This document shows positions 8,206-17,207 of a stretch of DNA of 64,000 bases, piece by piece. A model generated the notes under the pieces. The model saw only the letters and a list, made by a program, of their open reading frames with translations, did not search any database and had not been told where the DNA came from. The translations under genes and the position numbers were made by a program. The DNA comes from Janthinobacterium sp. BJB426. Its GTDB lineage: Bacteria > Pseudomonadota > Gammaproteobacteria > Burkholderiales > Burkholderiaceae_D. The stretch covers positions 62,001 to 126,000 of the forward strand of contig NZ_PDZL01000013.1 of NCBI RefSeq assembly GCF_002735705.1, in the 5' to 3' direction. How positions within the stretch are numbered: position 1 is the stretch's first letter; each line of letters starts with the position of its first letter.

Positions 8206-10076
8206 TGCGGATGGCGATGTCTTCTACTGCCGGCGAACACCCCTTAGCTGCTGAAAAAAGACCGCAGTGGCTGCTCGGCGTTGTGGTGTCGATGATGGCG
8301 GGCCTGCTGTTCTACATGGCCGCCTCGCTATCGATCGAAAGCGATGCCAGCGAACAATTCAACAATCTGGCGCGCAACACCCAGAAAAGCATCGAATCGC
8401 GCACCAAGTCGTATGCCAACCTGCTGCGCGGCACGGCCAGCCTGTTCCGCGCCAACGCACACGTGAGCCGCGAGCAATTCCACCGCTACGTGGCAAACAT
8501 CGCCCTGCAACAGAACTACCCGGGCGTGATGAATCTCAATTACAGCCAGGAACTCGACGAGACGCAGCGCGCCGCCTTCGAAGCGGCCATGCAGCGCGAC
8601 TATCCGCCCGGGCGCGATGGCTATCCGGCATTTGCCATCCATCCGCCCGCCCCGCGCGCCGAGTATTCCGTGCTCGTGTACATCGAGCCGATCGCCAGCG
8701 CTCCGGAAAAGTATGGCTATGACATCGCCGCGCGCCCGCTGATCGCCGAAGCGCTGGCGCTGTCGCGCGACTCCGGCCAGATCAGCAATTCCGGCGTGCC
8801 CGTGCCGATGGACGGCCGCCCCCAATTGACGGGCATGGCCATGCGCATGCCCGTGTACCGCTTCGGCATGCCGGTCGATACGCTGGAGCAAAGGCGCGCG
8901 GCTTACCAGGGCTCCGTCGGCATCGGCTACGACTTGGTGACGATGATGCGCAGCGCGCTGGCCGACATGCCGGTACGCAACGTCCGCCTGACCCTGTTCG
9001 ATATCGGCCCGCAGGCGCTTGAACAGCGGGAGGTGCCGCTGCAGCTGCCGCACGACATGCGTCCCATCTTCGACAGCACGGCGGCGGGCATGCATGCGCC
9101 ATGGTGGCAGCCCGGCAATTCGGGCCGCTACCTGAGCAGCACGTTGCTGATCGAGCACAATGGCCGCGCCTGGCAAGCGCTGTTCAGCGTGCGCAAGAGC
9201 GACCTGTATTCGCGCTTCGACGTCTTCCTGCCGTGGCTGGCCCTGCTGATCGGCTTTGCCAGCACCATGCTGCTGTATGTACTGTTCCACACCCTGGCGT
9301 CGTCGCGCCGGCGCGCCATCCAGATGGCGACGGGCATGACGGAGGAATTGCGCGCCAGCCAGATCCGATTGCAACTGTCGCACCAGAAACTGCGCCGCCT
9401 GGCAGCGCATGCCGACCAGATCAAGGAAGAAGAGCGCAAGCGCATCGCGCGCGAAATCCACGACGACCTGGGACAGAACCTGCTGGTCTTGCGCATCGAT
9501 GCCGACATGCTGGCCTCGCGCACGCAGCGCCGCCACCCGCGCCTGAACGCCCGCGCCCGCTCAACTCTGGAGCAGATCGACGCCACCATCAAGAGCGTGC
9601 GGCAGATCATCAACGACTTGCGCCCTACCGTGCTGGACCTGGGCGTGAATGCGGCCGTCGAATGGCAGGTGGCGCAATTTCGCCAGCGCACGGGAATCGC
9701 CTGCGAAGTGAGCGAAAGCCATGACGACATTTGCCTCAGCGACCAATGCGCGACGGCCCTGTTCCGCATCCTGCAAGAGTCGCTCAGCAATATTTCCCAG
9801 CATGCGAATGCCAGCCGCGTGCAAGTCAAGCTGGAAAAATGCCACGATACGGTGTCGATGAGCATCAGCGACAACGGCGTGGGCGCGGCCATCGACGGGC
9901 GCAACAAGCTGGGCTCGTTTGGCCTGGTGGGCATCGAGGAACGCATCAAGTTGCTGGGTGGCACTTTTTACATCGAAAGCAGCCCCGGCGCCGGCATGAG
10001 CGTACACGTCAGCGTGCCGCTGGGCGCGGACGCCACCGCCTTTCCCTACCAGGAAGAAAGCCGAGCCAGCGGGTGA
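8205..10076 (+). CDS. CHASE-domain sensor histidine kinase
   Basis: This is a 623-residue membrane kinase. Transmembrane helix 1 lies at about residues 22-45, a periplasmic CHASE ligand-binding domain at about 75-310, and helix 2 at about 340-365. A coiled linker leads to a HisKA_3 dimerisation domain with the phospho-accepting His419 in REIHDDLGQN, and then a HATPase with N box (QESLSNISQHA) and G box (DNGVGA). This is the NarX/DegS type, which normally signals to a LuxR-type response regulator. No such regulator is nearby, so it is an orphan in this window. CHASE domains bind small extracellular ligands such as cytokinin-like molecules or peptides; the ligand here is unknown. Three Met codons occur within the first five residues. 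Confidence 0.92.
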   Translation: MRMAMSSTAGEHPLAAEKRPQWLLGVVVSMMAGLLFYMAASLSIESDASEQFNNLARNTQKSIESRTKSYANLLRGTASLFRANAHVSREQFHRYVANIALQQNYPGVMNLNYSQELDETQRAAFEAAMQRDYPPGRDGYPAFAIHPPAPRAEYSVLVYIEPIASAPEKYGYDIAARPLIAEALALSRDSGQISNSGVPVPMDGRPQLTGMAMRMPVYRFGMPVDTLEQRRAAYQGSVGIGYDLVTMMRSALADMPVRNVRLTLFDIGPQALEQREVPLQLPHDMRPIFDSTAAGMHAPWWQPGNSGRYLSSTLLIEHNGRAWQALFSVRKSDLYSRFDVFLPWLALLIGFASTMLLYVLFHTLASSRRRAIQMATGMTEELRASQIRLQLSHQKLRRLAAHADQIKEEERKRIAREIHDDLGQNLLVLRIDADMLASRTQRRHPRLNARARSTLEQIDATIKSVRQIINDLRPTVLDLGVNAAVEWQVAQFRQRTGIACEVSESHDDICLSDQCATALFRILQESLSNISQHANASRVQVKLEKCHDTVSMSISDNGVGAAIDGRNKLGSFGLVGIEERIKLLGGTFYIESSPGAGMSVHVSVPLGADATAFPYQEESRASG

Positions 10077-10107
10077 CAGCCGCGCGCCCGCACGAAGCAA
10101 GCTCAGC

Positions 10108-10132
10108 TTGCATATTTCGTAATTAGATGCAA
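10108..10132. promoter_or_regulatory. inverted repeat upstream of repeat-tail protein
   Basis: TTGCAT (10108-10113) and ATGCAA (10127-10132) are a perfect 6-base dyad in the AT-rich part of the 188-base gap before the next gene. It could be an operator or part of the promoter region. Weak evidence. Confidence 0.3.
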
Positions 10133-10264
10133 TATTGATGTAGAACAACTCAGCGCCCGCCCGCCATGGGCCAGGCATTCCTCGACTACTTGCCAGGAGT
10201 ACACACGCACCGCTTTTCCTTGTTACACCGCAGTTCCCACAACGCTCTTTACCAAAGGACATTC

Positions 10265-11005
10265 ATGGATACGAACGACAGTTTCAAAGCAATTGCCGAT
10301 TTGAATTTGGACGCGATCAAGGTCAAACTGATGCACCGGGAGTCAGGCGAAGGATGGAGTCTGGAGAAGGCGAATGCAGTGGAATTCGAATACCGCCGCT
10401 TCCTGATCCTGATGAAACAGTTTCCGGAAGAAGAAACGGCGCCTTTGATGGACGTCGACACCTTCTGGCACTACCACATCCTCGACACCCTGAAATATGC
10501 GGCAGACTGCGAACAGGTGTTCGGTTACTTCCTTCATCACTTCCCCTACATCGGCCTGCGCGGCGAAGATGACGAAGCGGCGCACCATCGCGTGGGCGAG
10601 CGCATGAAGCAGTTGTATGAACAAACGTTCGGGGAAGATTATATCCGCGCAGACACGGCGTATTCGGGGCGCGCCGTACAGGCGGCGTATTCGGGACGGG
10701 CGGTACAGGCTGCGTATTCGGGACGGGCAGTGCAAGCTGCGTATTCGGGACGGGCTGTCCAAACAGCATTTTCCAGTGCAGCGGTACAGGCGACGGCTTA
10801 CTCGGGCCGGGCCGTTCAGACGGCGTTTTCCAGTGCGGCGGTGCAGGCGACGGCGTATTCGGGCCGCGCGACCGGGGCTGCCAACACCGCATTTTCCAGC
10901 GCCCCTGCTTCACTGGCCGCGGCGGTGGTCAAGTCGTCCTCGACTGGCCTGGAAATGGGGCGTTTCTATGTCGATCGTCCGGTGCTGAACCGCGACCCGC
11001 AATAG
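10265..11005 (+). CDS. glycine-rich-domain-like protein with nonapeptide repeat tail
   Basis: This is a 246-residue protein. Residues 1-125 resemble the glycine-rich domain-containing protein (GRDP-like) family, whose hallmark is a His-rich WHYHILDTLKY segment (here near residue 67) followed by FLHHFPY. The second half is a string of near-identical units: four copies of AYSGRAVQA/T from residue 132, alternating later with AFSSAAVQAT. The start is taken at MDTNDSF because the family begins there and an AAAGGA site precedes it. The function of the family in bacteria is unknown. The repeat tail could be an adhesive, a protein-binding array or a modified-peptide region. The gene stands alone, with a small HTH gene convergent to it. 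Confidence 0.75.
   Translation: MDTNDSFKAIADLNLDAIKVKLMHRESGEGWSLEKANAVEFEYRRFLILMKQFPEEETAPLMDVDTFWHYHILDTLKYAADCEQVFGYFLHHFPYIGLRGEDDEAAHHRVGERMKQLYEQTFGEDYIRADTAYSGRAVQAAYSGRAVQAAYSGRAVQAAYSGRAVQTAFSSAAVQATAYSGRAVQTAFSSAAVQATAYSGRATGAANTAFSSAPASLAAAVVKSSSTGLEMGRFYVDRPVLNRDPQ
10658..10915 (+). repeat. 27/30-base tandem repeats coding AYSGRAVQA and AFSSAAVQAT
   Basis: Four 27-base units are followed by an alternation of a 30-base variant and the 27-base unit, with a degenerate end. The DNA copies differ mainly at third positions, which suggests the protein repeat is being conserved while the DNA drifts. Confidence 0.85.
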
Positions 11006-11092
11006 AAAAGCGGAAAACAGATGTGGCTGCCGCACGCGGCAAGCCTGGCTTACCCAGACGGCACCTCTCAGCTTGCCGTCTGTCAGGCGCTC

Positions 11093-11332
11093 TTAGGCAG
11101 CCATCAACTCGCGCAGTTCACGAATGCTGAAATCGCTGATTTCATGCATGCGGATGAGGATCGTGGCGCCGATCGGCAAGGTATTGTGACGAATCTTGCT
11201 GATGACCGGTGGCGCCACTTCCAGGGCTCGCGACAAGGCGGCATCGTTTTTCAGTTGCAGCTTGTCGATGATCGCATCGAGGACGCGATTCGGGTTGTAG
11301 GTAGGCAAAGAGGTAATTTGTTTGAGAGACAT
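11093..11332 (-). CDS. small HTH (Cro/CI-like) DNA-binding protein
   Basis: This is a 79-residue protein. Residues about 25-60 fit a lambda-repressor-like HTH: LKNDAALSRALEVAPPVIS is helix 2-turn-helix 3, followed by ISKIRHN. It has no other domain. It is convergent to the repeat-tail protein and followed upstream by a 240-base AT-rich gap that would hold its promoter. Proteins of this kind are common single-domain regulators in Oxalobacteraceae; the target is unknown. Confidence 0.7.
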   Translation of the reverse strand: MSLKQITSLPTYNPNRVLDAIIDKLQLKNDAALSRALEVAPPVISKIRHNTLPIGATILIRMHEISDFSIRELRELMAA

Positions 11333-11574
11333 GATCGAAAATCCGTACTTGTTGTATTAGAGCAAAAAGAAACCGAATGTCTCTTCTGCAATAATTCAGG
11401 GTAAACACACTAAAAAGCGCCATCACTTATGCGGCTTTTAGGCCGCAAACAATATAATACACGCTATTGTTGATTTTTGCGTAACTTAAAGCAAAATTGT
11501 GATAATTGAAGAGAATTGACGCACTTGGAATGTGCTAGAGGATAACTCAAATCGGAAAAATTTGCTGCAAGTCA

Positions 11575-11844
11575 TCAATTTTTACGATGAGCAACACCGC
11601 TATGCATGAGCCAGACTATGGCCATGAGGGTGCTGAGGCGGGCCATTTCCGCAGATAAATGCCAGCCTTGCGCGGCCACGCCGGCCGGGGTGGCAAGCGG
11701 GCAAGTGCCCGGGAGGGCATCTACGCGGCACCAGGCCAGTTGCCGGCGGATTTCATCGGGCGGCGGCGGCGGCTGCAGCGCACGTTCGCGCCGGCGCATG
11801 TAGGCGCGTACCTGTTCCTTGCTGGGGTGATTCGTAGCTCGCAT
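11575..11844 (-). CDS. small hypothetical protein
   Basis: This is an 89-residue unknown protein. The start is taken at MRATNHPSKEQVRAYM; 25 more codons upstream are open but poor. The N-terminal half is basic and helical with a run of five Pro (residues 28-32), and the C-terminus is more hydrophobic. It may be a small cytoplasmic protein of narrow distribution. It lies between a promoter-like AT-rich gap and another small unknown gene. Confidence 0.5.
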   Translation of the reverse strand: MRATNHPSKEQVRAYMRRRERALQPPPPPDEIRRQLAWCRVDALPGTCPLATPAGVAAQGWHLSAEMARLSTLMAIVWLMHSGVAHRKN

Positions 11845-12033
11845 GCCTTGCTCCTGCTGACGGGAAACAGCGTCACGCTGTTCAGAGCCCGCCACAAGAG
11901 CCCAGACGCGTGACGACATTGCTCACCATATCGCCAGCGCGCCATGACGCGTTTGCGCTGCGTCAAAGGCACGGCCCCGGCGTTGCGCCGAAGCCCGTAC
12001 TGCGCCATGACTCCAGCGGCCTGGCTTTCGTCC

Positions 12034-12294
12034 TTATTTCTTTTGCTGACGCACGCGCTGCTGCTGTTTTTCCTGCGTTTGCTGGCGATTCTGTTTGCGC
12101 TCGAACAAGGTGACCGCATCTTTCTTGGCTTGCTCGGCGGTACGCATTTCCTCATGCGCATCGTGCGGGACAAAAAATTCGGCGTCCTGCGCCGCCACGA
12201 CCAGCTTGATGGCGGCCTCGTCGTCGAGGTCGTACAGTTCCGTCAGGACGGTGGTGACCTCGTCCAGGTATTCTTCGTAAGTGAGGGTGCTCAT
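12034..12294 (-). CDS. small hypothetical protein
   Basis: This is an 86-residue soluble protein with the start at MSTLTYEEYLDEV. The first 55 residues are acidic and helical, and the last 25 are a Gln/Lys/Arg-rich coil (EKQQQRVRQQKK). No family is recognised. The high-quality codon use and the clear change in composition at the start support it as real. Confidence 0.65.
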   Translation of the reverse strand: MSTLTYEEYLDEVTTVLTELYDLDDEAAIKLVVAAQDAEFFVPHDAHEEMRTAEQAKKDAVTLFERKQNRQQTQEKQQQRVRQQKK

Positions 12295-12377
12295 GCTGTA
12301 GTCCTTAAGTGAGTGGCGCAACGCGGGAACGGCGCGCTGCGCGCCGGCCCAGCAAAGTGCGCAGATAACCGGCCATT

Positions 12378-13295
12378 TTACCCGATGCCGGCGCCATCGG
12401 CAGACAGCGCCTGCAAGGCATCGGCCACGCGCGCATAGCGCAGACGCACGCCCAGCTCGCGCTTGAGGCGCGTATTGTGCAGGCGGCGCGATTCGGACAT
12501 GAACGACAGCAGCATCGGCGTGACCACTTGCTGCAACTCGGCACGCGGCAGGCGCGGCGGGCGTGGCAAGCCGAACGTGTCGGCCACGGCGTCGAAATAC
12601 TCGGCCATCTTGAGTTCGCTGTCATCGCTGGCGTGATACACGCGTCCCGGCTTGCCCCGCCACAGGGCCCGCTCGATGATGCGCGCCAGGTCATCGGCAT
12701 GGATATGGTTGGTGTACACATCGTCGCCCGCGGCCAGGGCTGGCGTGCCCTCGCGCAAGCGTTTCAACGGTAAACGGTCCTCCGCATAAATGCCGGGCAC
12801 GCGCAGGATGGCCACCTTGGCGCCGCGGCGCGCGCCCCAGCCGCGCAAGACCTGTTCAGCGTCGACGCGCCGCTTCGCGCGCGCATTGCCTGGTGCCGTC
12901 GGCCGCGTTTCATCGACCCAGGCGCCGGCGCAATCGCCATACACGCCGCTGGTGCTCACATACACCATGCGTGCATGCTCGGGTAAAATGGCGGCCAGAT
13001 TGCGCGTGCGCTGGTCCAGCAAGCCCGACGACAAGGGCGGCGCCAGGTGCACGATCATCGACGCCAGTCCCGCCAGCCGTTTCAGGCTGGCGCGGTCGTC
13101 GAGGTTGGCCACGATGGGCACGGCGCCGGCCGCCCGCAACTGCGCGCAGCGCGCCGGCTGGCTGGTGACGGCAAAGACGCGGAAGCGCGCCGCTAGCTGC
13201 GGCAACAGACGCAGGCCGACGTCGCCGCAGCCCAGGATCAGCAAGCGCGGCAAGCCCACCGGCTTGCGCAAAGAGTGCATTAACATATTTTTCAT
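12378..13295 (-). CDS. NAD(P)-dependent epimerase/reductase-like protein (YeeZ type)
   Basis: This protein of about 305 residues belongs to the extended SDR superfamily. A Rossmann start LLILGCGDVGLRLLP follows the short N-terminus, and VSTSGVYGD supplies the conserved Ser/Thr-Tyr region, as in the E. coli YeeZ group. The canonical YxxxK pair is not obvious. The start is uncertain: Met codons at 13295, 13286 and 13280 all fit; the first leaves 12 bases to the divergent ferredoxin-reductase gene. The substrate is unknown. Confidence 0.75.
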   Translation of the reverse strand: MKNMLMHSLRKPVGLPRLLILGCGDVGLRLLPQLAARFRVFAVTSQPARCAQLRAAGAVPIVANLDDRASLKRLAGLASMIVHLAPPLSSGLLDQRTRNLAAILPEHARMVYVSTSGVYGDCAGAWVDETRPTAPGNARAKRRVDAEQVLRGWGARRGAKVAILRVPGIYAEDRLPLKRLREGTPALAAGDDVYTNHIHADDLARIIERALWRGKPGRVYHASDDSELKMAEYFDAVADTFGLPRPPRLPRAELQQVVTPMLLSFMSESRRLHNTRLKRELGVRLRYARVADALQALSADGAGIG

Positions 13296-13307
13296 CTCAA
13301 GGATTGT

Positions 13308-14333
13308 ATGACTTTTCAAATTACTGTTCAGCCCAGCGGCCATCAATTCAGCTGTGAAGCGGACGAAACCGTCCTGTCGGCGGCGATACGCGCCGGCGTC
13401 GGCTTGCCGTACAGCTGCAAAAGCGGCGCCTGCAGTTCCTGCAAGGGCAAGATCGTCTCCGGCAACGTACAGCATAAGCCATACCAGGCCCGCTCCCTGA
13501 CGGAAGATGAAGCGGCCGCCGGCTACTCACTGCTGTGCTGCGCCGTGCCCCAGGGCGACCTCGTGGTGCAGGCGCGCGAAGTGGCGGGCAGCAGCGACTA
13601 CCCGATCAAGAAAATGCCGTCGCGCGTGACCACCATCGAGAAAGTCGCTCCCGACGTCGTCGTGCTGACCCTGCAATTGCCGGCCAGCGAGCGCCTGCAC
13701 TACCGCGCCGGACAGTATATCGAAATCATGCTGCGCGACAACAAGCGCCGCAGCTACAGCATGGCCAGCGCGCCCGTCGAAGGCGGCCCGGTCAGCCTGC
13801 ACATCCGCCACATGCCGGGCGGCCTGTTCACCGACCAGGTGTTTGGCAGCATGAAAGAGCGCGACATCCTGCGCTTCGAAGGCCCGATGGGCACCTTCTT
13901 CCTGCGTGAAGACAGCGACAAGCCCATCGTGCTGCTGGCCTCGGGCACGGGCTTTGCCCCGCTGAAAGCCATCGTCGAGCACATGATCAACGAGCAATCG
14001 CCGCGCCCGATCACCCTGTACTGGGGCGGCCGCCGTCCGCACGACCTGTACATGGACGCGCTGTGCCGCCAGTGGGCCGCCGACTTGCCGCAGTTCACCT
14101 ATGTGCCCGTCGTGTCGGACGCCCTGCCGGAAGACGCGTGGAAAGGCCGCACGGGCTTCGTGCACCAGGCCGTCATCGCCGACTTGCCGGACATGTCCGC
14201 GTATCAGGTGTATGCCTGCGGCGCGCCCATCGTCGTCGAGTCGGCCAACCGCGATTTCGTGCAACTGTGTCAACTTCCAGCCGACGAGTTCTACGCGGAC
14301 GCCTTCACCACGGAAGCCGACCTAGCCAAGTAA
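13308..14333 (+). CDS. ferredoxin-NAD(P)H reductase type oxidoreductase (AscD/RfbI-like)
   Basis: This 341-residue electron-transfer enzyme has three modules. A plant-type [2Fe-2S] ferredoxin with Cys37, Cys42, Cys45 and Cys77 or 78 comes first (CKSGACSSCKG), then an FAD domain with RRSYSMAS, then an NAD domain with GTGFAPLKAI. This is the layout of CDP-6-deoxy-delta-3,4-glucoseen reductases and phenol-hydroxylase reductases. No partner oxygenase or deoxysugar gene is adjacent, so the electron acceptor is unknown. An MFS gene follows on the same strand. Confidence 0.88.
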   Translation: MTFQITVQPSGHQFSCEADETVLSAAIRAGVGLPYSCKSGACSSCKGKIVSGNVQHKPYQARSLTEDEAAAGYSLLCCAVPQGDLVVQAREVAGSSDYPIKKMPSRVTTIEKVAPDVVVLTLQLPASERLHYRAGQYIEIMLRDNKRRSYSMASAPVEGGPVSLHIRHMPGGLFTDQVFGSMKERDILRFEGPMGTFFLREDSDKPIVLLASGTGFAPLKAIVEHMINEQSPRPITLYWGGRRPHDLYMDALCRQWAADLPQFTYVPVVSDALPEDAWKGRTGFVHQAVIADLPDMSAYQVYACGAPIVVESANRDFVQLCQLPADEFYADAFTTEADLAK

Positions 14334-14413
14334 GCATCCAGACAGCGGGGTGCTGCTGGCGCGGCATCCGCTGCCGCCACCCGCCTCACCCCGTCGTGCC
14401 CTGGAAAGTATTC

Positions 14414-15685
14414 ATGTCTCTCGCCTCTGCCGGCAACGGCTTCAGTATCCTGCGTCACCGCAATTTCGCCTTTTACCTGTCCGCCCGCGTGCTGGGCACC
14501 GTGGCCGTGCAGATGCAAAGCGTGGCCATCGGCTGGCAGGTGTACCAGATCACGGGCAGCCTGTTCGACCTGGGCCTGATCGGCCTGGCGCAATTCGCCC
14601 CCTTCCTCGTCTTGATTTTGCCGGCCGGCCACGTGGCCGACCGCTATAACCGCCGCAATATCATCGCCTGGTGTCTGGCGGCACAACTGGCTTGCGCGCT
14701 GGCCCTGCTGGCGTTTACGTTAAGCAATATTTCCATCGTCTGGCCCGTGTTTGCCGTGCTGGTGCTGTTCGGCAGCGCGCGCGCCTTCATGATGCCGGCC
14801 ACGCAAGCCGTGCTGGTCAACATGGTGCCCACGCAACACTTCAGCCGGGCCGTCGCACTCAGTTCATCGAGTTCGCACGTCGCCATCATCCTCGGCCCCA
14901 CCCTGGGCGGCTTGCTATATTACTTCGGCCCCAAGGTCGTGTACCTGATCTCGTCCGCGCTGCTGGTCGTATCCGTCCTGCTGATGCGCGCCACCACACC
15001 CGCGCCGCAAGTGGTGAAGCGCGAACCCGTCAGCTGGCATACCCTGCTCGAGGGCTTGCGCTTCGTCTGGTCGAAACCCATCGTGCTGGGCGCCATTTCG
15101 CTCGACCTGTTTGCTGTGCTGTTCGGCGGCGCCACGGCCCTGCTGCCGGCGCTCGCGCACGACGTGCTGCATATCGGCCCCAGCGGCCTGGGCTTGCTGC
15201 GCACGGCGCCGGGCGCAGGCGCCGCCCTATGCTCGATCGCGCTGGCCATCTTTCCCATCACGCGCCGCGTGGGCGCGTGGATGTTCGGCGGCGTGGCCGT
15301 CTTCGGCCTGGGTACCCTGGTGCTGGGCAGCACCAGTTATTTCCCGCTGGCCCTGGCGGCCTTGTTCCTGATGGGCGCCGGCGACATGGTCAGCGTCTAC
15401 ATCCGCCACTTGCTGGTGCAGTTCGAGACACCGGACGAGATCCGCGGACGGGTCAGCGCCGTCAACGCCGTCTTCATCGGCGCCTCGAACGAGCTGGGCG
15501 AGTTCGAATCGGGCTTGACGGCCGGCTGGTTCGGCCTCGTACGCGCCGTGCTCTTCGGCGGCGCCGCCACCCTGGCCGTGACGGGCATCTGGGCCGTGCT
15601 GTTCCCCGTGCTGTCGCGCATGGACCGCTTCCCCCACCACGAGAAGGAAGCGGCCGCCAGGACGGCCACCGCGACCGCAAACTAA
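14414..15685 (+). CDS. MFS transporter, EntS-like
   Basis: This is a 423-residue major facilitator with about 12 membrane helices. The helix 2-3 loop is GHVADRYNRRN, typical of the EntS/MFS_3 group of exporters. The start at MSLASAGNGF follows from the conserved FSILRHRNFAFYL segment. The frame is also open far upstream, but that overlaps the reductase gene in another frame. It is 80 bases after the reductase gene and probably in one transcript with it. The substrate is unknown. Confidence 0.87.
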   Translation: MSLASAGNGFSILRHRNFAFYLSARVLGTVAVQMQSVAIGWQVYQITGSLFDLGLIGLAQFAPFLVLILPAGHVADRYNRRNIIAWCLAAQLACALALLAFTLSNISIVWPVFAVLVLFGSARAFMMPATQAVLVNMVPTQHFSRAVALSSSSSHVAIILGPTLGGLLYYFGPKVVYLISSALLVVSVLLMRATTPAPQVVKREPVSWHTLLEGLRFVWSKPIVLGAISLDLFAVLFGGATALLPALAHDVLHIGPSGLGLLRTAPGAGAALCSIALAIFPITRRVGAWMFGGVAVFGLGTLVLGSTSYFPLALAALFLMGAGDMVSVYIRHLLVQFETPDEIRGRVSAVNAVFIGASNELGEFESGLTAGWFGLVRAVLFGGAATLAVTGIWAVLFPVLSRMDRFPHHEKEAAARTATATAN

Positions 15686-15723
15686 GGGCTAAGATGCGCT
15701 ATCGCCACTGACCAAGCCGCACC

Positions 15724-16389
15724 ATGAAAATCACGCTTCCATTCCACAGCTTCATCCGCAGCCGCCCCCACCTGAGCATGGCCACGGCCATCGGCGTGGC
15801 GGCCGGCCTGTTGCTGCCCTCTTCCTGGCAACAGATGACGCGCTTGCTGACGGCGTGGAATGTCGCCGTCTGGTTCTACCTGGCGACGATGGCCTGGATG
15901 ATGATGCGCGCCAACCACCACAAGGTCAAAGCCATGGCGGCGCGCCAGGACGAGCGGGCGGCCACCGTCCTGTCGGCCCTGTCCGTCGCATCCGTAATGA
16001 GCCTGGTGGCCATCGTCTCGCAGCTGTCCTCGATGAAAGACATGGCGCCGGACGAGCGCGCGCTGCACTACGGCCTGACGATACTCACCCTGGTCGGCTC
16101 GTGGTTCCTCGTCGGCACCCTGTTCTGCTTCCACTATGCCCACCTGTATTACCAGGCCGACCCCGCACTGCGCCCCCTGAAGTTTCCCGACGACGAGCAA
16201 GAGCCCGATTACTGGGATTTCCTGTATTTCGCCTTCACCATCGCCGTCGCCGTGCAAACGTCGGACGTTTCCGTGCAGACGCGCATGATGCGGCAGATCG
16301 TGCTGGGCCAATCCGTGCTGAGCTTTTTCTTCAACCTGGTCGTGCTGGGGCTGTCGATCAATATCGCGGCTGGACTCATCAATGGCTGA
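15724..16389 (+). CDS. DUF1345 membrane protein
   Basis: This is a 221-residue integral membrane protein with about five hydrophobic segments. The DUF1345 hallmarks are the F-C-F-H-Y-A-H-L-Y-Y segment near residue 140 and PDYWDFLYFAFTIAVAVQTSDV near 165. The function of the family is unknown. It is close behind the MFS gene on the same strand. Confidence 0.85.
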   Translation: MKITLPFHSFIRSRPHLSMATAIGVAAGLLLPSSWQQMTRLLTAWNVAVWFYLATMAWMMMRANHHKVKAMAARQDERAATVLSALSVASVMSLVAIVSQLSSMKDMAPDERALHYGLTILTLVGSWFLVGTLFCFHYAHLYYQADPALRPLKFPDDEQEPDYWDFLYFAFTIAVAVQTSDVSVQTRMMRQIVLGQSVLSFFFNLVVLGLSINIAAGLING

Positions 16390-16576
16390 AAAATAATTTC
16401 GTAGCGGAAACTTGACCTGGCTGAAGGGTTAAGCGCATCTTAATCGTGCGCACCCTCTTGAAATACTGGAAAGAGGAGTAAGATAAGTTCCATGCACAGA
16501 AATCATGTGCATGAGGCAGCAACCAGGCCGCAGCACGCCTGAGATGGGTTTTTTTTGAATTGACAGGAGTAAGCAT

Positions 16577-16954
16577 ATGCAAATCAATATTCATACCGAC
16601 AGCACCATCGCCAACACCGCTGGACTGAACGAACATGTGCAATCCGTACTTGAAAGCGCACTGAACCGCTTCCGCGACAACCTGACCCGCATCGAAGTCC
16701 ACATCAGCGACACGAATGGCCCGAAAGGCGGCGCCGACGATATCCGCTGCGTCATGGAAGCACGCGTTGCTGGCTATCAACCGATCGCCGTGACCGAACA
16801 GAACGCCACCGTGCATCAATCCGTTGCCGGCGCCACTGATAAACTGAAACGCGCCATCGATAGCGCCCTGGGCCGCCTGCAAGACAGCAAGCGCCATGCC
16901 ACCGGCAAGAATGCCGTGATCGATACGGCCGAAGCGGAAGAAACCGCCGAGTAA
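16577..16954 (+). CDS. hpf: ribosome hibernation factor, HPF/RaiA family
   Basis: This 125-residue protein is the short form of the family, which binds the 30S subunit near the decoding centre and promotes inactive ribosomes in stationary phase. It has the beta-alpha-beta-beta-beta-alpha fold pattern, with IEVHISDTNGPKGG and a basic last helix (KLKRAIDSALGRLQDSK). A good ribosome binding site (CAGGAG) fixes the start. It is a lone gene with a hairpin after it. The family is certain; which paralogue (HPF or YfiA type) is less so. Confidence 0.8.
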   Translation: MQINIHTDSTIANTAGLNEHVQSVLESALNRFRDNLTRIEVHISDTNGPKGGADDIRCVMEARVAGYQPIAVTEQNATVHQSVAGATDKLKRAIDSALGRLQDSKRHATGKNAVIDTAEAEETAE

Positions 16955-16983
16955 CTCCCCACCCGCAGGATTTCCAGAGACTG

Positions 16984-17007
16984 AGGCAGCCGTTCAAGGC
17001 TGCCTTT
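16984..17007 (+). terminator. hairpin after hpf
   Basis: AGGCAGCC and GGCTGCCT form an 8-bp stem with a 6-base loop, followed by only three T. It lies 30 bases after the stop codon. It is a likely but weak Rho-independent terminator. Confidence 0.6.
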
Positions 17008-17207
17008 GCACATCTGCCCCGCCTTTCGCGCGCACCAACATCCATAACAAAACCGCAAGCATTCCAGCGTATTAACGCGGCAATGAAATAATTGTCGTAT
17101 TTCTCACAGTAAGTGACCTCAAGCAAGCCTTTGCCGTTACAGCCAAGGCTGCTTTACGCTATCATGAAGCTACCGGCCCCCTGCTCGCGCGCCGGCTTTT
17201 TGAAAGT

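Noticed and set aside
10658-10915. CRISPR array
   Set aside because: The 27-base units are contiguous without spacers and stay in frame within a coding gene.
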